From an uncultured Pluralibacter sp. (GTDB lineage Bacteria; Pseudomonadota; Gammaproteobacteria; Enterobacterales; Enterobacteriaceae): 64,000 bases of DNA. Location: NCBI RefSeq assembly GCF_913775985.1, contig NZ_CAJYMB010000094.1, positions 51,327-115,326 on the forward strand. Reading direction: 5' to 3'. The notes under the pieces are model-generated. The model saw only the letters and a list, made by a program, of their open reading frames with translations, did not search any database and had not been told where the DNA came from. Made by a program: the position numbers and the translations under genes. How positions within the stretch are numbered: position 1 is the stretch's first letter; the number at the start of each line of letters is the position of its first letter. This document shows, piece by piece, positions 50,519-62,795 of this stretch.

Positions 50519-52246
50519 TTAGCAGATTGTTTTTTCTTCAATGAACTTGTTAACCAGCGTCATTAACTCGTCCGTTGTCGGTTGAGCAAGAGCCTGCTCT
50601 GCTAAAACCTTCGCATCTTCGAAGTTCGTGTTACGGATAATCTTCTTGATACGCGGGATGGAAATGGCACTCATTGAGAATTCGTCCAGACCCATACCCA
50701 GCAACAGAAGTGTAGCACGTTCATCGCCAGCAAGCTCACCGCACATGCCAGTCCACTTGCCTTCAGCATGAGAAGCATCAATAACTTGCTTGATCAGGTT
50801 GAGAACAGACGGTGACATCGGCTGGTAAAGATGCGAGATCATATCATTACCACGATCAACCGCCAGCGTATATTGCGTTAAATCATTGGTTCCGATACTA
50901 AAGAAATCCACTTCTTTGGCTAAATGACGCGCAATGGTTGCGGCTGCAGGGGTTTCAACCATCACGCCAATTTCGATGGCTTCATCAAAGGCTTTGCCTT
51001 CATCGCGCAGTTCCTGCTTGTAAATCTCAATCTCTTTGCGCAGCGCGCGAACTTCTTCAACGGAGATGATCATCGGGAACATGATGCGCAGCTTGCCGAA
51101 AGCGGATGCCCGCAGGATGGCGCGAACCTGATCGCGCAGGATCTCTTTACGATCCATCGCGATACGAATCGCGCGCCAGCCGAGGAACGGGTTCTCTTCT
51201 TTCGGGAAGTTCATGTACGGCAGCTCTTTGTCGCCGCCGATGTCCATGGTACGCACGATAACGGCTTGGGAGCCGCAGGCTTCCGCCACGGCTTTATAAG
51301 CAGCAAACTGCTCTTCTTCCGTCGGCAGCGCGTCGCGATCCATAAACAGGAATTCGGTGCGGTACAGGCCAACACCTTCCGCGCCGTTGCGCTCGGCGCC
51401 GTCGATATCGCGCACGGTACCGATGTTGGCGCAGACTTCAACCTGATGACCGTCGAGGGTGATCGCCGGCAGGTCTTTCAGTTTAGCCAGCTCGGTTTTC
51501 TCTTCGGCAACCTGGGCCTGAATCGCGCGCAGGGATTCGATTTCGTCGTTAGTCGGGTTAACGTAGACTTTGTTATTAACCGCGTCGAGAATTAAGTAAT
51601 CGCCGTTTTTCACTTCGGAAGTGACGCTACCGGTGCCCACAATTGCCGGCAGCTCCAGAGAGCGGGCCATGATGGAGGTGTGGGAGGTGCGACCGCCGAT
51701 ATCAGTGATGAAACCCAATACCTTTTTCAGGTTCAGCTGTGCGGTTTCAGACGGCGTCAGATCTTTGGCCACCAGGATAACTTCATCCTGAATAGCGCCT
51801 AAATCGATAATATTAAGGCCGAGGATGTTGCGCAGCAGGCGCTTACCAATGTCGCGCACGTCAGCAGCGCGCTCTTTCAGGTATTCATCGTCCAGCTCTT
51901 CCAGGGCAGTGGCCTGGCCTTCGATAACTTCATGGGCTGCTGCATCAGCAGTCATGTGCTTATCTTTAATCAGGGCTATGATTTCCTGCTCCAGCTCCTC
52001 ATCTTCCAGCAGCATAATATGCCCTTCGAAGATGGCTTCTTTTTCTTCACCAAACGTCTCGCCTGCTTTCATTTTGATAGCTTCGAGCTGCGCGGAGGCT
52101 TTTGCGCGACCATCAATAAAGCGCGCTACTTCCTCGTCGACGCTGTCGGCAGAAATTTTCTTCCGGTCGATGACAATTTCATCTTCTTTCAGCAGCAGTG
52201 CTTTGCCGAAAGCGATACCCGGGGATGCTAAAATGCCTGAAATCAT
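50519..52246 (-). CDS. ptsI: PTS enzyme I PtsI
   Basis: 575 aa, E. coli length. H189 in [12 protein letters not shown] is autophosphorylated by PEP; the C-terminal PEP-binding domain shows [14 protein letters not shown] and MCGELAGDE. It phosphorylates HPr. Only 43 bp behind ptsH. General PTS entry enzyme, needed for uptake of most PTS sugars including the beta-glucosides handled by the bglA-like enzyme at 1.4 kb. Confidence 0.98.
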   Translation of the reverse strand: MISGILASPGIAFGKALLLKEDEIVIDRKKISADSVDEEVARFIDGRAKASAQLEAIKMKAGETFGEEKEAIFEGHIMLLEDEELEQEIIALIKDKHMTADAAAHEVIEGQATALEELDDEYLKERAADVRDIGKRLLRNILGLNIIDLGAIQDEVILVAKDLTPSETAQLNLKKVLGFITDIGGRTSHTSIMARSLELPAIVGTGSVTSEVKNGDYLILDAVNNKVYVNPTNDEIESLRAIQAQVAEEKTELAKLKDLPAITLDGHQVEVCANIGTVRDIDGAERNGAEGVGLYRTEFLFMDRDALPTEEEQFAAYKAVAEACGSQAVIVRTMDIGGDKELPYMNFPKEENPFLGWRAIRIAMDRKEILRDQVRAILRASAFGKLRIMFPMIISVEEVRALRKEIEIYKQELRDEGKAFDEAIEIGVMVETPAAATIARHLAKEVDFFSIGTNDLTQYTLAVDRGNDMISHLYQPMSPSVLNLIKQVIDASHAEGKWTGMCGELAGDERATLLLLGMGLDEFSMSAISIPRIKKIIRNTNFEDAKVLAEQALAQPTTDELMTLVNKFIEEKTIC

Positions 52247-52289
52247 AACCCTACCTTACTTGTGACTGATTCTTAAAGATACTCTGAAC

Positions 52290-52547
52290 TTACTCGAGCT
52301 CTGCCATCAGTTTTACCAGATGTTCAACAGCTTTCTGCTCGTCTTCGCCTTCAGCAGAGAGCGTCACTACGGTGCCCTGAGTCAGGCCCAGAGTCTGCAG
52401 CTTGAACAGGCTTTTAGCGCTCGCGCTTTTGCCATTGGAGGTCACGGTGATCTCGGAGGTGAAGCCTTTAGCTTCTTTCACAAACTGAGCAGCAGGGCGG
52501 GTGTGCAGGCCGTTCGGCGCGGTAATGGTAACTTCTTGCTGGAACAT
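52290..52547 (-). CDS. ptsH: PTS phosphocarrier HPr
   Basis: 85 aa. H15 in [14 protein letters not shown] is the phosphorylation site; Ser46 region [11 protein letters not shown]. It carries phosphate from enzyme I to sugar-specific EIIA. The start is the ATG at 52545-52547, which matches E. coli; the longer frame upstream is not supported. First gene of the pts operon with a long regulated leader. Confidence 0.98.
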   Translation of the reverse strand: MFQQEVTITAPNGLHTRPAAQFVKEAKGFTSEITVTSNGKSASAKSLFKLQTLGLTQGTVVTLSAEGEDEQKAVEHLVKLMAELE

Positions 52548-52614
52548 TATATTTCCCCAACTTATAGGTTTAGTGTTGTGGGACCTGAACGCAGCCGCAG
52601 GCGGCATTCGGGTC

Positions 52615-52759
52615 AGTATAGTCAGCGTCGATGCAGGTAACCGAGACGCAGAGGGTCAAAGCAATCCTGAGTGGCCGTTCTGACCGTAGACGTTTGATAC
52701 GTCATTAAACATTATGCAGCGAAAGCAAGATTTGAACCAAATCATATAATCGATTCAGC
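52615..52759 (-). promoter_or_regulatory. ptsH regulatory region with Cra (FruR) site
   Basis: The 374-bp gap before ptsH holds two minus-strand -10-like boxes, CATAAT (52711-52716) and TATACT (52615-52620). The minus strand of 52746-52759 reads GCTGAATCGATTAT, fitting every position of the Cra consensus RSTGAAWCSNTHHW. -35 boxes are weak, consistent with activator-dependent promoters. CRP sites were not identified with confidence. Confidence 0.6.
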
Positions 52760-52871
52760 AATAGCAATTCGTTATTCGATTAATTTCGCGCATCGAAATA
52801 ATGACAGGTTAAATACCAGAGGCAGCGGGTTGAGGCAATGCTAAGTGGGGGTAAAGTATGATGGACTCCAC

Positions 52872-52899
52872 AAAAAAGCACCCGCCCGGGTGCTTTTTT
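52872..52899 (-). terminator. cysK terminator
   Basis: AAAAAAGCACCCG (52872-52884) and CGGGTGCTTTTTT (52887-52899) form a 13-bp perfect stem with a CC apex; A and T runs occur on both sides. Confidence 0.9.
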
Positions 52900-52921
52900 A
52901 AACAAAATTTACACTCTGGCA

Positions 52922-53893
52922 CTACTGTTGCAATTCTTTCTCGGTGAAGAGATCGGCAAACAGTGCGGTACTCAGATAGCGCTCACCCGAAGAGGGAAGG
53001 ATAACCACTATATTCTTGTTGGTAAAGGACTCATCTTCCTGCAGCTTGAGCGCGGCGGCAACGGCGGCGCCTGAGGAGATACCGGCCAGGATGCCTTCTT
53101 CTTCCATCAGCCTGCGTGCAGTAGAGATGGCTTCTTCATTGCTGATAGCAATGACGCGGTCGACCAGTTTCAGATCGAGGTTGCCCGGAATGAAGCCGGC
53201 GCCGATACCCTGAATTTTGTGCGGGCCGGGTTTGATCTCTTCCCCCGCCAGCGCCTGAGCAATCACCGGTGAGTCGGTCGGCTCAACCGCAACACTTATC
53301 AGATCCTGTTTGCCCTTGGTGTTTTTGATGTAGCGGGTGACGCCGGTCAGGGTTCCGCCGGTGCCTACGCCTGCGATAAACACGTCAACCTGACCGTCCG
53401 TATCTTCCCAGATCTCCGGACCGGTGGTTTTTTCGTGGATTTCCGGGTTTGCCGGATTGCTGAACTGCTGAAGCAGCAGATATTTCTGCGGATCGCCGGA
53501 GACAATTTCTTCGGCTTTCTGAATTGCGCCCTTCATCCCTTTCGCGCCTTCGGTCAGCACCAGATTGGCACCCAGCGCTTTCAGCAGCTTGCGGCGCTCG
53601 ACGCTCATGGTTTCTGGCATTGTCAGCGTCAGCTTGTAGCCGCGGGCGGCTGCAACATAGGCCAGTGCGATACCGGTATTGCCGCTGGTGGGTTCAACCA
53701 GCTCAACGCCCGGTTTCAGCACGCCGCGCTTCTCGGCGTCCCAAATCATATTGGCACCGATGCGGCACTTAACGCTAAAGCTCGGGTTGCGTGATTCAAC
53801 CTTGGCCAGAATGCGTCCATTACCGATACGGTTCAGTCGAACCAGCGGCGTATGACCGATTGTTAGCGAATTATCTTCAAAAATCTTACTCAT
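52922..53893 (-). CDS. cysK: Cysteine synthase A CysK
   Basis: 323 aa, E. coli length. PLP lysine K42 (SFSVKCRIG), SGNTGIALA loop and [12 protein letters not shown]. It makes cysteine from O-acetylserine and sulfide, and also binds CysE. Together with cysM and the cysPTWA operon it covers both sulfide and thiosulfate routes. Encoded between cysZ and ptsH, each apparently with its own promoter. Confidence 0.98.
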   Translation of the reverse strand: MSKIFEDNSLTIGHTPLVRLNRIGNGRILAKVESRNPSFSVKCRIGANMIWDAEKRGVLKPGVELVEPTSGNTGIALAYVAAARGYKLTLTMPETMSVERRKLLKALGANLVLTEGAKGMKGAIQKAEEIVSGDPQKYLLLQQFSNPANPEIHEKTTGPEIWEDTDGQVDVFIAGVGTGGTLTGVTRYIKNTKGKQDLISVAVEPTDSPVIAQALAGEEIKPGPHKIQGIGAGFIPGNLDLKLVDRVIAISNEEAISTARRLMEEEGILAGISSGAAVAAALKLQEDESFTNKNIVVILPSSGERYLSTALFADLFTEKELQQ

Positions 53894-54023
53894 AGCCCGT
53901 CCTTAACTGTAACTGTCTGATATCTGTAATTGTCTCCAGCATACGCAGATGATCTCCACGCGGAAGGAAAGTTTTCGCATATCGTTATGCAGATGAGAAA
54001 TAAAGCGAGTCATGATGGAATAA

Positions 54024-54043
54024 GGCGCGGAATAAGCCGCGCC
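54024..54043 (-). terminator. Probable cysZ terminator
   Basis: GGCGCGG (54024-54030) pairs with CCGCGCC (54037-54043) over a 6-nt loop, followed on the minus strand by TTATTCC, a weak tail. Confidence 0.5.
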
Positions 54044-54070
54044 ATCTTTACATTCATATACGAAAATTTG

Positions 54071-54832
54071 CTATTTCCAGGCGGCCAGCCTGTCGCGATA
54101 GCAGTCTACCCACATTGCCGTCGCGCCGCAGATAGCTACCGGCAAAATCACCAGATTCAGCACCGGGATCATCGTGAAAAGGCTGGTCAGCGCCCCGAAC
54201 TGCATATTCATGACTTTGCGCTCGCGCAGCGACTCGCGCATGGTTTTGAAAGGGACTTTGTGGTTATCGAACGGATAATCGCAGTACTGAATTGCCATCA
54301 TCCACGCGCTGAACAGGAACCACAGCACCGGAGCCAGCGTCTGGCCGACGCCGGGAATGAAGTACAGCAGCAGCAGGACCACTGCTCGCGGCAGATACCA
54401 GGCAAACTTCTGCCATTCGCGCTTCATGATGCGCGGCACGTCTTTCATGATGCCGAATATGCCGGTATCCGGCGGTGTTGCTCCGGTAAGCCGCGCCTCC
54501 AGTTGCTCGGCCAGCAGGCCGCTAAAAGGCGCCGCTATCCAGTTGGCAATGGTTGAGAAAAAGTAGCCAAACACCAGCAGGATGGAAAGCACCGCCACCG
54601 GCCATAGCAGATAATTCAGCCACTGCAGCCAGCCCGGAACATGACTCATCACGGCGGGGATCCACTCGCCAAGACGGCTGAACAGCCACCAGAACGCGCC
54701 GCCCATTAATAAGATGTTGACCAGCAGCGGTAGAAAAACGTAGCGGCGGATGCCGGGGAGGCGGATGAGCTGCCAGCCTTGAGAAAAGTAATAAACACCG
54801 CTTTGTGAAGCGGTTGAGGTTGATGAAGCCAT
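54071..54832 (-). CDS. cysZ: Sulfate permease CysZ
   Basis: 253 aa inner-membrane protein with about four membrane segments plus re-entrant helices. [46 protein letters not shown] and [15 protein letters not shown] blocks match E. coli CysZ. It mediates high-affinity sulfate uptake independent of CysPTWA. Located upstream of cysK on the same strand and divergent from zipA. Confidence 0.96.
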   Translation of the reverse strand: MASSTSTASQSGVYYFSQGWQLIRLPGIRRYVFLPLLVNILLMGGAFWWLFSRLGEWIPAVMSHVPGWLQWLNYLLWPVAVLSILLVFGYFFSTIANWIAAPFSGLLAEQLEARLTGATPPDTGIFGIMKDVPRIMKREWQKFAWYLPRAVVLLLLYFIPGVGQTLAPVLWFLFSAWMMAIQYCDYPFDNHKVPFKTMRESLRERKVMNMQFGALTSLFTMIPVLNLVILPVAICGATAMWVDCYRDRLAAWK

Positions 54833-55061
54833 AGTCAGGCGGCACTCCTTTTTTCATGCTCTGCGTGTTGCGGGCCTATAATATCCATTTGTCAGGCAAT
54901 GACCAGTTCAGAAATGTTCGAAAAAACAGCAAAAGGCACGTTTTAGTTCATCTTTATGCTTTGAATTTCTGGTCCGCACTTGCACTTGACCTTAGGGACA
55001 AATACTCTTAGTGAGTAAATGTTTGCCGTGGTGGCAAGGTGTTAGAACAACAGAGAATATA

Positions 55062-56057
55062 ATGATGCAGGATTTGCGTCTGATATTAATCATCGTTGGC
55101 GCGATAGCCATTATTGCACTGCTGGTACACGGTTTCTGGACCAGCCGCAAAGAACGTTCGTCGATGTTCCGCGATCGCCCTATGAAGCGTATGCGATCCC
55201 GTGATGAAGACGCGCCGGATGAAGACGAGTTCGACGAAGATGAAGATGCCGACGGCGTCGGTGAAGTTCGCGTTCACCGCAATCCGCCTGCCCAGCATAC
55301 GGGTAGCGCAGAGCCTGAAGCGTCTCGTCAGCCTCAACACCAGTACCAGCCGCCGTATGAACGGCAGGTGACGCCCGCGCGTCACGAGCAGCCGGTACGC
55401 CATCAGGAGCCGCAGTCGGCTCCCCGGCATTATGAAGAGCCGCCGCGCCAGCAGCCGGTTCCCCAGCAGCCTGCCGCGCCGCAGCCGAGCCAGCATGCTC
55501 CCGTGCAGCAGCCCGCTGCGCCGCAGCCTTCTCCTTTCCAGCCGCACGAGCCAGAGATCGTTCAGCCAGAGCCGGTGGCTAAAGCGCCTGAACCGCCTGC
55601 GCGCGTTGAACAACCTAAGCCGGCGCCGAAAGAGCGCAAAGAAACCGTGGTGGTGCTCAGCGTTGCCGCGCATCAGGGTTCTTTCATTAACGGCGAGCTG
55701 CTGCGCAACAGCATCGAGCAGACCGGCTTTGTTTTCGGCGACATGAACATTTACCACCGCCATCTCAATCCCGGCGGCGGCGGCCCGGCGCTGTTCAGCC
55801 TCGCCAATATGGTGAAGCCGGGTACCTTCGATCCGGAAAACATGGCCGATATGCAGACGCCGGGCGTGACTATCTTTATGCAGGTCCCGTCATTTGGCGA
55901 CGAGCTGCAGAACTTTAAGCTGATGCTCCAGTCTGCCCAGTACATTGCCGATGAAGTCGGCGGCGTGGTGCTTGACGACCAGCGGCGGATGATTACGCCG
56001 CAAAAGGTGCGCGAGTATCAGGACCGCATCCGCGAAGTTAAAGAAGCTAACGCCTGA
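55062..56057 (+). CDS. zipA: Cell division protein ZipA
   Basis: 331 aa. One N-terminal membrane anchor (about 5-22, [20 protein letters not shown]), a charged segment ([18 protein letters not shown]), a long Pro/Gln-rich linker and a C-terminal FtsZ-binding domain from about 190 ([19 protein letters not shown]). It tethers FtsZ to the membrane at division. The start is the first of two adjacent Met codons, as in E. coli; the frame is open further upstream without homology. Confidence 0.97.
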   Translation: MMQDLRLILIIVGAIAIIALLVHGFWTSRKERSSMFRDRPMKRMRSRDEDAPDEDEFDEDEDADGVGEVRVHRNPPAQHTGSAEPEASRQPQHQYQPPYERQVTPARHEQPVRHQEPQSAPRHYEEPPRQQPVPQQPAAPQPSQHAPVQQPAAPQPSPFQPHEPEIVQPEPVAKAPEPPARVEQPKPAPKERKETVVVLSVAAHQGSFINGELLRNSIEQTGFVFGDMNIYHRHLNPGGGGPALFSLANMVKPGTFDPENMADMQTPGVTIFMQVPSFGDELQNFKLMLQSAQYIADEVGGVVLDDQRRMITPQKVREYQDRIREVKEANA

Positions 56058-56086
56058 CGACGCGGCGCCCAATCAGCTTTTTTCTG

Positions 56087-56111
56087 AACCCCCGCCTGTC
56101 GGGGGTTTTTT
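56087..56111 (+). terminator. zipA terminator
   Basis: AACCCCCG (56087-56094) pairs with CGGGGGTT (56100-56107) over a 5-nt loop, then a T run. ligA begins 20 bases later. Confidence 0.85.
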
Positions 56112-56125
56112 ATCATTGATGGTGA

Positions 56126-58147
<2,022 letters not shown>

Positions 58148-58148
58148 A

Positions 58149-58364
58149 ATGGAAAAAGAGCAGCTGATTGAAATCGCCAACACGGTGATGCCGTTCGGCA
58201 AATACCAGGGCCGGATGCTGATTGATTTGCCGGAGGAGTATCTGCTGTGGTTTGCCCGCAAGGAGCAGTTTCCCGCCGGCCGGCTCGGTGAGCTGATGGC
58301 GATTACGCTGCTCATCAAGACGGAGGGACTCAGCCACCTGGTTGAGCCCCTGCGCCGCCGCTAG
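58149..58364 (+). CDS. ypeB: DUF3820 protein YpeB
   Basis: 71 aa: MPFGKYQGRMLIDLPEEYLLWFARKEQFPAGRLGELM is the conserved core of DUF3820. E. coli YpeB is of unknown function. Tightly linked to ligA (one base apart), so cotranscribed. Its TAG and the TAG of the convergent yfeH share the palindrome CTAG (58361-58364). Confidence 0.93.
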   Translation: MEKEQLIEIANTVMPFGKYQGRMLIDLPEEYLLWFARKEQFPAGRLGELMAITLLIKTEGLSHLVEPLRRR

Positions 58365-59362
58365 GCTTTCGCTTCCCCCGCAGGTGCATTCTTCGCCTGT
58401 AGCGCATCGGTCTGCTGCTTGTAGCGGCGGGCCAGCACCGCGCAGACCATCAGCTGGATTTGGTGGAAGATCATCAGCGGCAGCACCATCATGCCGATCA
58501 TCGCCGTCGGGAAGAGAATATTGGCCATCGGAATACCGTTGGCCAGACTCTTTTTCGAGCCGCAGAACACAATGGTTATCTCATCGGCTTTATTGAAGCC
58601 GCATTTCCGCGCGACAAATATGTTTATGGCGATCACGATGGCCAGCAGGACGCAGCTCACCACCACGATAAACAGTAGCGAGCCGACGCCCACCTTGTGC
58701 CAGATGCCGTTCACCACCGCCTCGCTAAAGGCCGAGTAAACCACCAGCAGAATTGACGTCTGATCGGTTTTGCCGATCCATTTCTTATTGCGCGCCACCC
58801 AGTTGCCAATCCACGGCCGCGACAGGTGGCCGAGGACGAACGGCAGCAGCAGCTGGAGCATAATTTTACCCACCTGTTCCAGGCTGGCTTCCGCCCCGTG
58901 GAGGTGCATCAGCAGGCCCACCAGCAGCGGCGAAACGAAAATCCCCAGCAGGCTGGATGCCGATGCCGAGCACACCGCTGCCGCCACGTTGCCTCCCGCC
59001 ATTGAGGTGAAGGCGATAGCTGACTGAACGGTAGCCGGTAAAATGCACAGATACAAAAAGCCGCTGTAAATGGCCGGATCGACGTCTATCGGCGCCCAGC
59101 GGGCGAAAAGCACGCCGAGTATGGGAAATATCACGAAGGTGCTGCACATCACCCACAGGTGCAGACGCCAGTGACTGCCGCCGGCAATAATCGCCTCACG
59201 GGAGAGCTTGGCGCCGTGCATAAAGAACAGCAGGGCGATGGCGGCGGTGGTTAAGCCTTCCACAAACGGCACGAAGCTGCCGTGCGCGGGAAAGAAGGAA
59301 GCCAGCAGAACCACGGTGATAAGGGTCAGAGTAAACGGATCGATAATGCGGAAAAGTTTCAT
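58361..59362 (-). CDS. yfeH: Bile acid:sodium symporter-family protein YfeH
   Basis: 333 aa, about ten membrane helices. SBF-like family (SBF_like, DUF4137-type): FMHGAKLSREAIIAG, ILPATVQSAIAFTSMAGGNVAAAVCSASASS and CGSKKSLANGIPMANILFP carry the crossover helix motifs. The substrate is unknown. Divergent from the LysR regulator YfeR, which in Salmonella has been reported to repress yfeH. Confidence 0.92.
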   Translation of the reverse strand: MKLFRIIDPFTLTLITVVLLASFFPAHGSFVPFVEGLTTAAIALLFFMHGAKLSREAIIAGGSHWRLHLWVMCSTFVIFPILGVLFARWAPIDVDPAIYSGFLYLCILPATVQSAIAFTSMAGGNVAAAVCSASASSLLGIFVSPLLVGLLMHLHGAEASLEQVGKIMLQLLLPFVLGHLSRPWIGNWVARNKKWIGKTDQTSILLVVYSAFSEAVVNGIWHKVGVGSLLFIVVVSCVLLAIVIAINIFVARKCGFNKADEITIVFCGSKKSLANGIPMANILFPTAMIGMMVLPLMIFHQIQLMVCAVLARRYKQQTDALQAKNAPAGEAKA

Positions 59363-59450
59363 AGACGCTCCTGATTGTAATTTGGCTATTGTGCTTTTTC
59401 CGTTTTGAGAAATAAAATTGATTTATTGCATCCATTGATGAACTGAATAG

Positions 59451-60377
59451 ATGAATTACTCGCTGCGACAGCTAAAAGTCTTTGTCACCGTCGCCCGGGC
59501 GCGCAGCTTCAGCCGCGCCGGGGAGATGATTGGCCTCAGCCAGTCTGCGGTCAGCCACAGCGTCAAAGAGCTGGAGCACCAGACCGGCGTGCGCCTGCTG
59601 GACCGCACCACCCGGGAAGTGGTGCTGACCGAGGCGGGCCAGCAGCTGGCGGGCAGGCTTGAGCGGCTGCTGGACGAACTGAACAGCACCCTGCGCGATG
59701 CCGGGCGCGTCGGCCAGCAGCTTACCGGCACCGTGCGGGTAGCCGCCAGCCAGACAATCTCGGCGCATCTTATCCCCCAGTGCATTGCCGCCAGCACCCG
59801 GCAGTATCCGGATATCGATTTTGTCCTGCACGACAGGCCGCAGCAGTGGGTGATGGAGAGTATTCGCCAGGGGGAAGTGGATTTCGGCATCGTTATCGAT
59901 CCGGGGGCGGTAGGGGATTTGGAGTGCCGCGCCGTGCTTTCGGAACCCTTCTTTTTGTTGTGTCGCGAAGACAGTCCACTCGCCGCCGGGCCCGGAGTGA
60001 GCTGGCAGGCGCTGCAGGGCACCCGGCTGGTACTGCAGGACTATGCCTCCGGCAGCCGGCCGCTTATCGACGCGGCGCTTGTCCAGCATGGCATCAGCGC
60101 CAGCATCGTGCAGGAGATAGGCCATCCGGCGACGCTATTTCCGATGGTTGAGGCCGGTATCGGCATCAGTATTTTGCCCGCGCTGGCGCTGCCGCTGCCC
60201 CAGGGCAGCCACCTGGTGGTTAAGCGACTGACGCCGGTAGTAGAGCGCCAGCTGATGCTGGCCCGGCGCAAGAACCGCTCTCTCTCTACCGCGGCGCAGG
60301 CCCTGTGGGACGTGGTCGCCAGCCAGGCACAGGCGCTGACCTGCGTCCGCACCAGCGATCCGCTGTACCAGCGCTGA
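59451..60377 (+). CDS. yfeR: LysR-family transcriptional regulator YfeR
   Basis: 308 aa. N-terminal winged HTH ([38 protein letters not shown]) and a LysR substrate domain ([19 protein letters not shown]). Divergent from yfeH with an 88-bp AT-rich gap, the classic LysR-target layout. Convergent with the thiamine salvage operon. Confidence 0.94.
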   Translation: MNYSLRQLKVFVTVARARSFSRAGEMIGLSQSAVSHSVKELEHQTGVRLLDRTTREVVLTEAGQQLAGRLERLLDELNSTLRDAGRVGQQLTGTVRVAASQTISAHLIPQCIAASTRQYPDIDFVLHDRPQQWVMESIRQGEVDFGIVIDPGAVGDLECRAVLSEPFFLLCREDSPLAAGPGVSWQALQGTRLVLQDYASGSRPLIDAALVQHGISASIVQEIGHPATLFPMVEAGIGISILPALALPLPQGSHLVVKRLTPVVERQLMLARRKNRSLSTAAQALWDVVASQAQALTCVRTSDPLYQR

Positions 60378-60383
60378 TCGGCG

Positions 60384-61313
60384 CTACTTTATTTCCACCG
60401 CGTAGCTCTCCACCGGCTTGATGGATTTAATCAGGCCGTGATCGAACAAAAAGCGCTCGTAGGTCGCATAGCGCTCGCGGTTCAGCGCCGCCGGATGCGC
60501 CGCGAACAGCGGGACGCTCTTTGCCCACGCCAGTTTGTTGAACGGCGTATTCAGTTCGGAATGGGCGTGGGCGAAGGCCTCCCAGCTCTCCTGAGGATGG
60601 GCGCGCAGATAGTCAACGACCTGCTGCAGCGCGGTGAGGAATTTCTTAATCTTCGGCGCGTTCACCTCGTTGCGGTTAGCGACAATCACCAGCTCGTCGT
60701 AGGCGGGCACGCCGTAATCCTCTACGTTCATTACCACCGGCGTTTTCCCCTGCAGCGTCAGCTCCAGCGCTTCGATATTGCGATAGCCGCCGATCACCGC
60801 ATCCACCTTCCCGGCCAGCAGGGCGCTGGTCAGCTGGAAATTGACGTTGACCAGCTTAATGCTTGCCGGATCGATATGCGAAAACTTCGCCATGGTAGCA
60901 ATGGTGGCGCCCTCGGTGCCGCTGATGGAGTAGCCCAGGGTTTTTCCTTTCAGATCGGCGGGCGTTTTGATGTTCTTATCCAGCGTAATAATCGTGTCGA
61001 GCGGTGAGTCGATCAGCGTGCCGACCCGCACCAGAGGCAGGTTCTGGTCGGCAAAAAAGTGCACCTGCTGCTGATAGCTGACGGCCAGATCGGCCTTGCC
61101 GGCCGCCACCAGCCGCGGCGGCAGCGCCGGATCCGACGGTGGGATCAGGGTGACGTCCAGTCCCTGAGCTTTAAACGCGCCGATTTGTTCGGCGACCATG
61201 ATGGGCGCGTGATCCGGGTTGATATACCAGTCCAGCACCAGAGTCAGTTTTTCAGCAGCCTGCCCGCTGCCTGCGGCGCAGAGCAGCAGGGCGGTTAAAA
61301 CGTATTTACGCAT
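60384..61313 (-). CDS. thiY: Thiamine-pyrimidine precursor ABC binding protein ThiY
   Basis: 309 aa. Signal peptide cut near SGQAAEK. NMT1/THI5-like fold: LVLDWYINPDHAPIMVAEQIGAFKAQGLDV and GKADLAVSYQQQVHFFADQNLP are typical of ThiY, which binds N-formyl-4-amino-5-aminomethyl-2-methylpyrimidine from degraded thiamine. Last gene of the TPP-riboswitch operon tenA-thiZ-thiX-thiY, 19 bp after thiX. Related taurine/nitrate binders are possible alternatives, but TenA and the riboswitch settle the pathway. Confidence 0.88.
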   Translation of the reverse strand: MRKYVLTALLLCAAGSGQAAEKLTLVLDWYINPDHAPIMVAEQIGAFKAQGLDVTLIPPSDPALPPRLVAAGKADLAVSYQQQVHFFADQNLPLVRVGTLIDSPLDTIITLDKNIKTPADLKGKTLGYSISGTEGATIATMAKFSHIDPASIKLVNVNFQLTSALLAGKVDAVIGGYRNIEALELTLQGKTPVVMNVEDYGVPAYDELVIVANRNEVNAPKIKKFLTALQQVVDYLRAHPQESWEAFAHAHSELNTPFNKLAWAKSVPLFAAHPAALNRERYATYERFLFDHGLIKSIKPVESYAVEIK

Positions 61314-61332
61314 TTACAGTTCCTTCAACAGG

Positions 61333-62073
61333 TTATTCCGGCGACCAGCTAATCAGTCGGCGGATCAGGGTGTCCGTTACCCGCCAGAGCAGGACGGTCA
61401 TCAGCACTAAAATAAACAGCGCGGCAAAGCAGAGGTCGGTCTGCATCCGGGCGTTAGCGTTAATCATCACGTAGCCGAGCCCTTCGGAAGAGCCGACCCA
61501 TTCACCAATAATGGCGCCGATAGGCGCGACCGCTGCCGCCATCCGCAGGCCGGATCCCAGCGCCGGCAGCGCCGACATCACGAGGACGTGACGCAGCTGC
61601 GCCCGCCGCGAGGCACCCATCGTGCGGGCCAGGTCGAGATAGTCGCTATTGACCCGCCGCAGTCCGTCAAAGAAGGCCGACGTGACCGGGAAAAAGATCA
61701 CCAGTACCGCCATGGCCACTTTGGCCGGCATGCCGAAACCCAGCCACAGCACCAGCAGCGGGGCGAGGGCAAACACCGGGATAGCTTGGCTGGTGAGCAC
61801 CAGCGGCATCAGCCAGCGCTGGAGCATCGGGGACAGAATCATCCCCAGCGCCAGAACAACGCCCAGCGCGGTGCCCAGCAGCAGGCCGCAGAGGATCTCG
61901 CTGCCGGTTATCAGACTGTGCCAGCCGAGGTAGGCGCGGTTTTGCCAGAGTGCATCGGCGGTGGCGGCGGGCGAGGGCAGCAGGAAGGCGGGGATGCCGG
62001 TGAGGGCCACAAGTTGCCACAGCAGCAGCAGGCCGGCAAACAGCGTGATGGCACGCAGGAGCGGAGACCTCAT
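61333..62073 (-). CDS. thiX: Pyrimidine precursor ABC permease ThiX
   Basis: 246 aa, about six membrane helices. Permease loop LARTMGASRRAQLRHVLVMSALPALGSGLRMAAAVAPIGAIIGEW is of the SsuC/TauC/ThiX class. Its ATG overlaps the thiZ stop (ATGA). It forms the inner-membrane channel for the ThiY ligand. Confidence 0.88.
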   Translation of the reverse strand: MRSPLLRAITLFAGLLLLWQLVALTGIPAFLLPSPAATADALWQNRAYLGWHSLITGSEILCGLLLGTALGVVLALGMILSPMLQRWLMPLVLTSQAIPVFALAPLLVLWLGFGMPAKVAMAVLVIFFPVTSAFFDGLRRVNSDYLDLARTMGASRRAQLRHVLVMSALPALGSGLRMAAAVAPIGAIIGEWVGSSEGLGYVMINANARMQTDLCFAALFILVLMTVLLWRVTDTLIRRLISWSPE

Positions 62074-62795
62074 GGATTCGCTCCCGTCAACTGATGTAGC
62101 AGCCGGGCCTGACTTGCCAACAGCGTTGGATCCTCGGGCCTGCGCGGCGGTTTTCCTGTCAGGGCGTGCGTATCGTCTATGCCCGATGGCGGCGCGAGTA
62201 CCAGCAGGCGGTGGCTTAAGCGGCAGGCCTCCAGCGGATCGTGAGTCACCAGCAGTACGGTGCGCTCTGCCAGCAGTTCCGCCGCCAGCGTCTGAACGCG
62301 GGTGCGGGTAATGGCGTCCAGCGCCGAAAAGGGCTCATCCATCAGCACCAGATCCCGGTCTTCGTACAGCGTTCTTGCCAGCGCCGCACGCTGGCGCATG
62401 CCGCCGGATAGCGCGTCGGGCCGGGCGTCGGCGTAGTCTGCCAGCCCGACCTTTGCCAGCAGCCCCATAACTTTTTCACCGTCGACTTTTTCGCCGCGCA
62501 GCCGCGCGCCCAGCGCCACGTTTTCGCGCACGGTCAGCCACGGATAGAGCAAATCGCGCTGGCCCATCCACGCCAGCCGATCCGCCAGCGGCCTGCCGTC
62601 GCTGGCAGTGACCGTGCCGGCGGTAGGCGCCACCAGTCCGGCGATAATGCGCAGCAGGCTGGTTTTTCCGCACCCGCTGGCGCCCAGCAGGGAGACCCAC
62701 TCGCCGCCGCGAATTTCGACATTCAGACGGCTGAAAATCTCCCGGCTGCCGAAGCGCAGCGTGAGGTCCTTAATCTCAATACCGGGCGCGCTCAT
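62070..62795 (-). CDS. thiZ: Pyrimidine precursor ABC ATPase ThiZ
   Basis: 241 aa. Walker A GASGCGKTSLLR, signature LSGGMRQRAALARTL, Walker B LVLMDEPFSALD and H-loop VLLVTHDPLEA. ATGA overlaps on both sides link it to tenA and thiX. Confidence 0.9.
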   Translation of the reverse strand: MSAPGIEIKDLTLRFGSREIFSRLNVEIRGGEWVSLLGASGCGKTSLLRIIAGLVAPTAGTVTASDGRPLADRLAWMGQRDLLYPWLTVRENVALGARLRGEKVDGEKVMGLLAKVGLADYADARPDALSGGMRQRAALARTLYEDRDLVLMDEPFSALDAITRTRVQTLAAELLAERTVLLVTHDPLEACRLSHRLLVLAPPSGIDDTHALTGKPPRRPEDPTLLASQARLLHQLTGANP

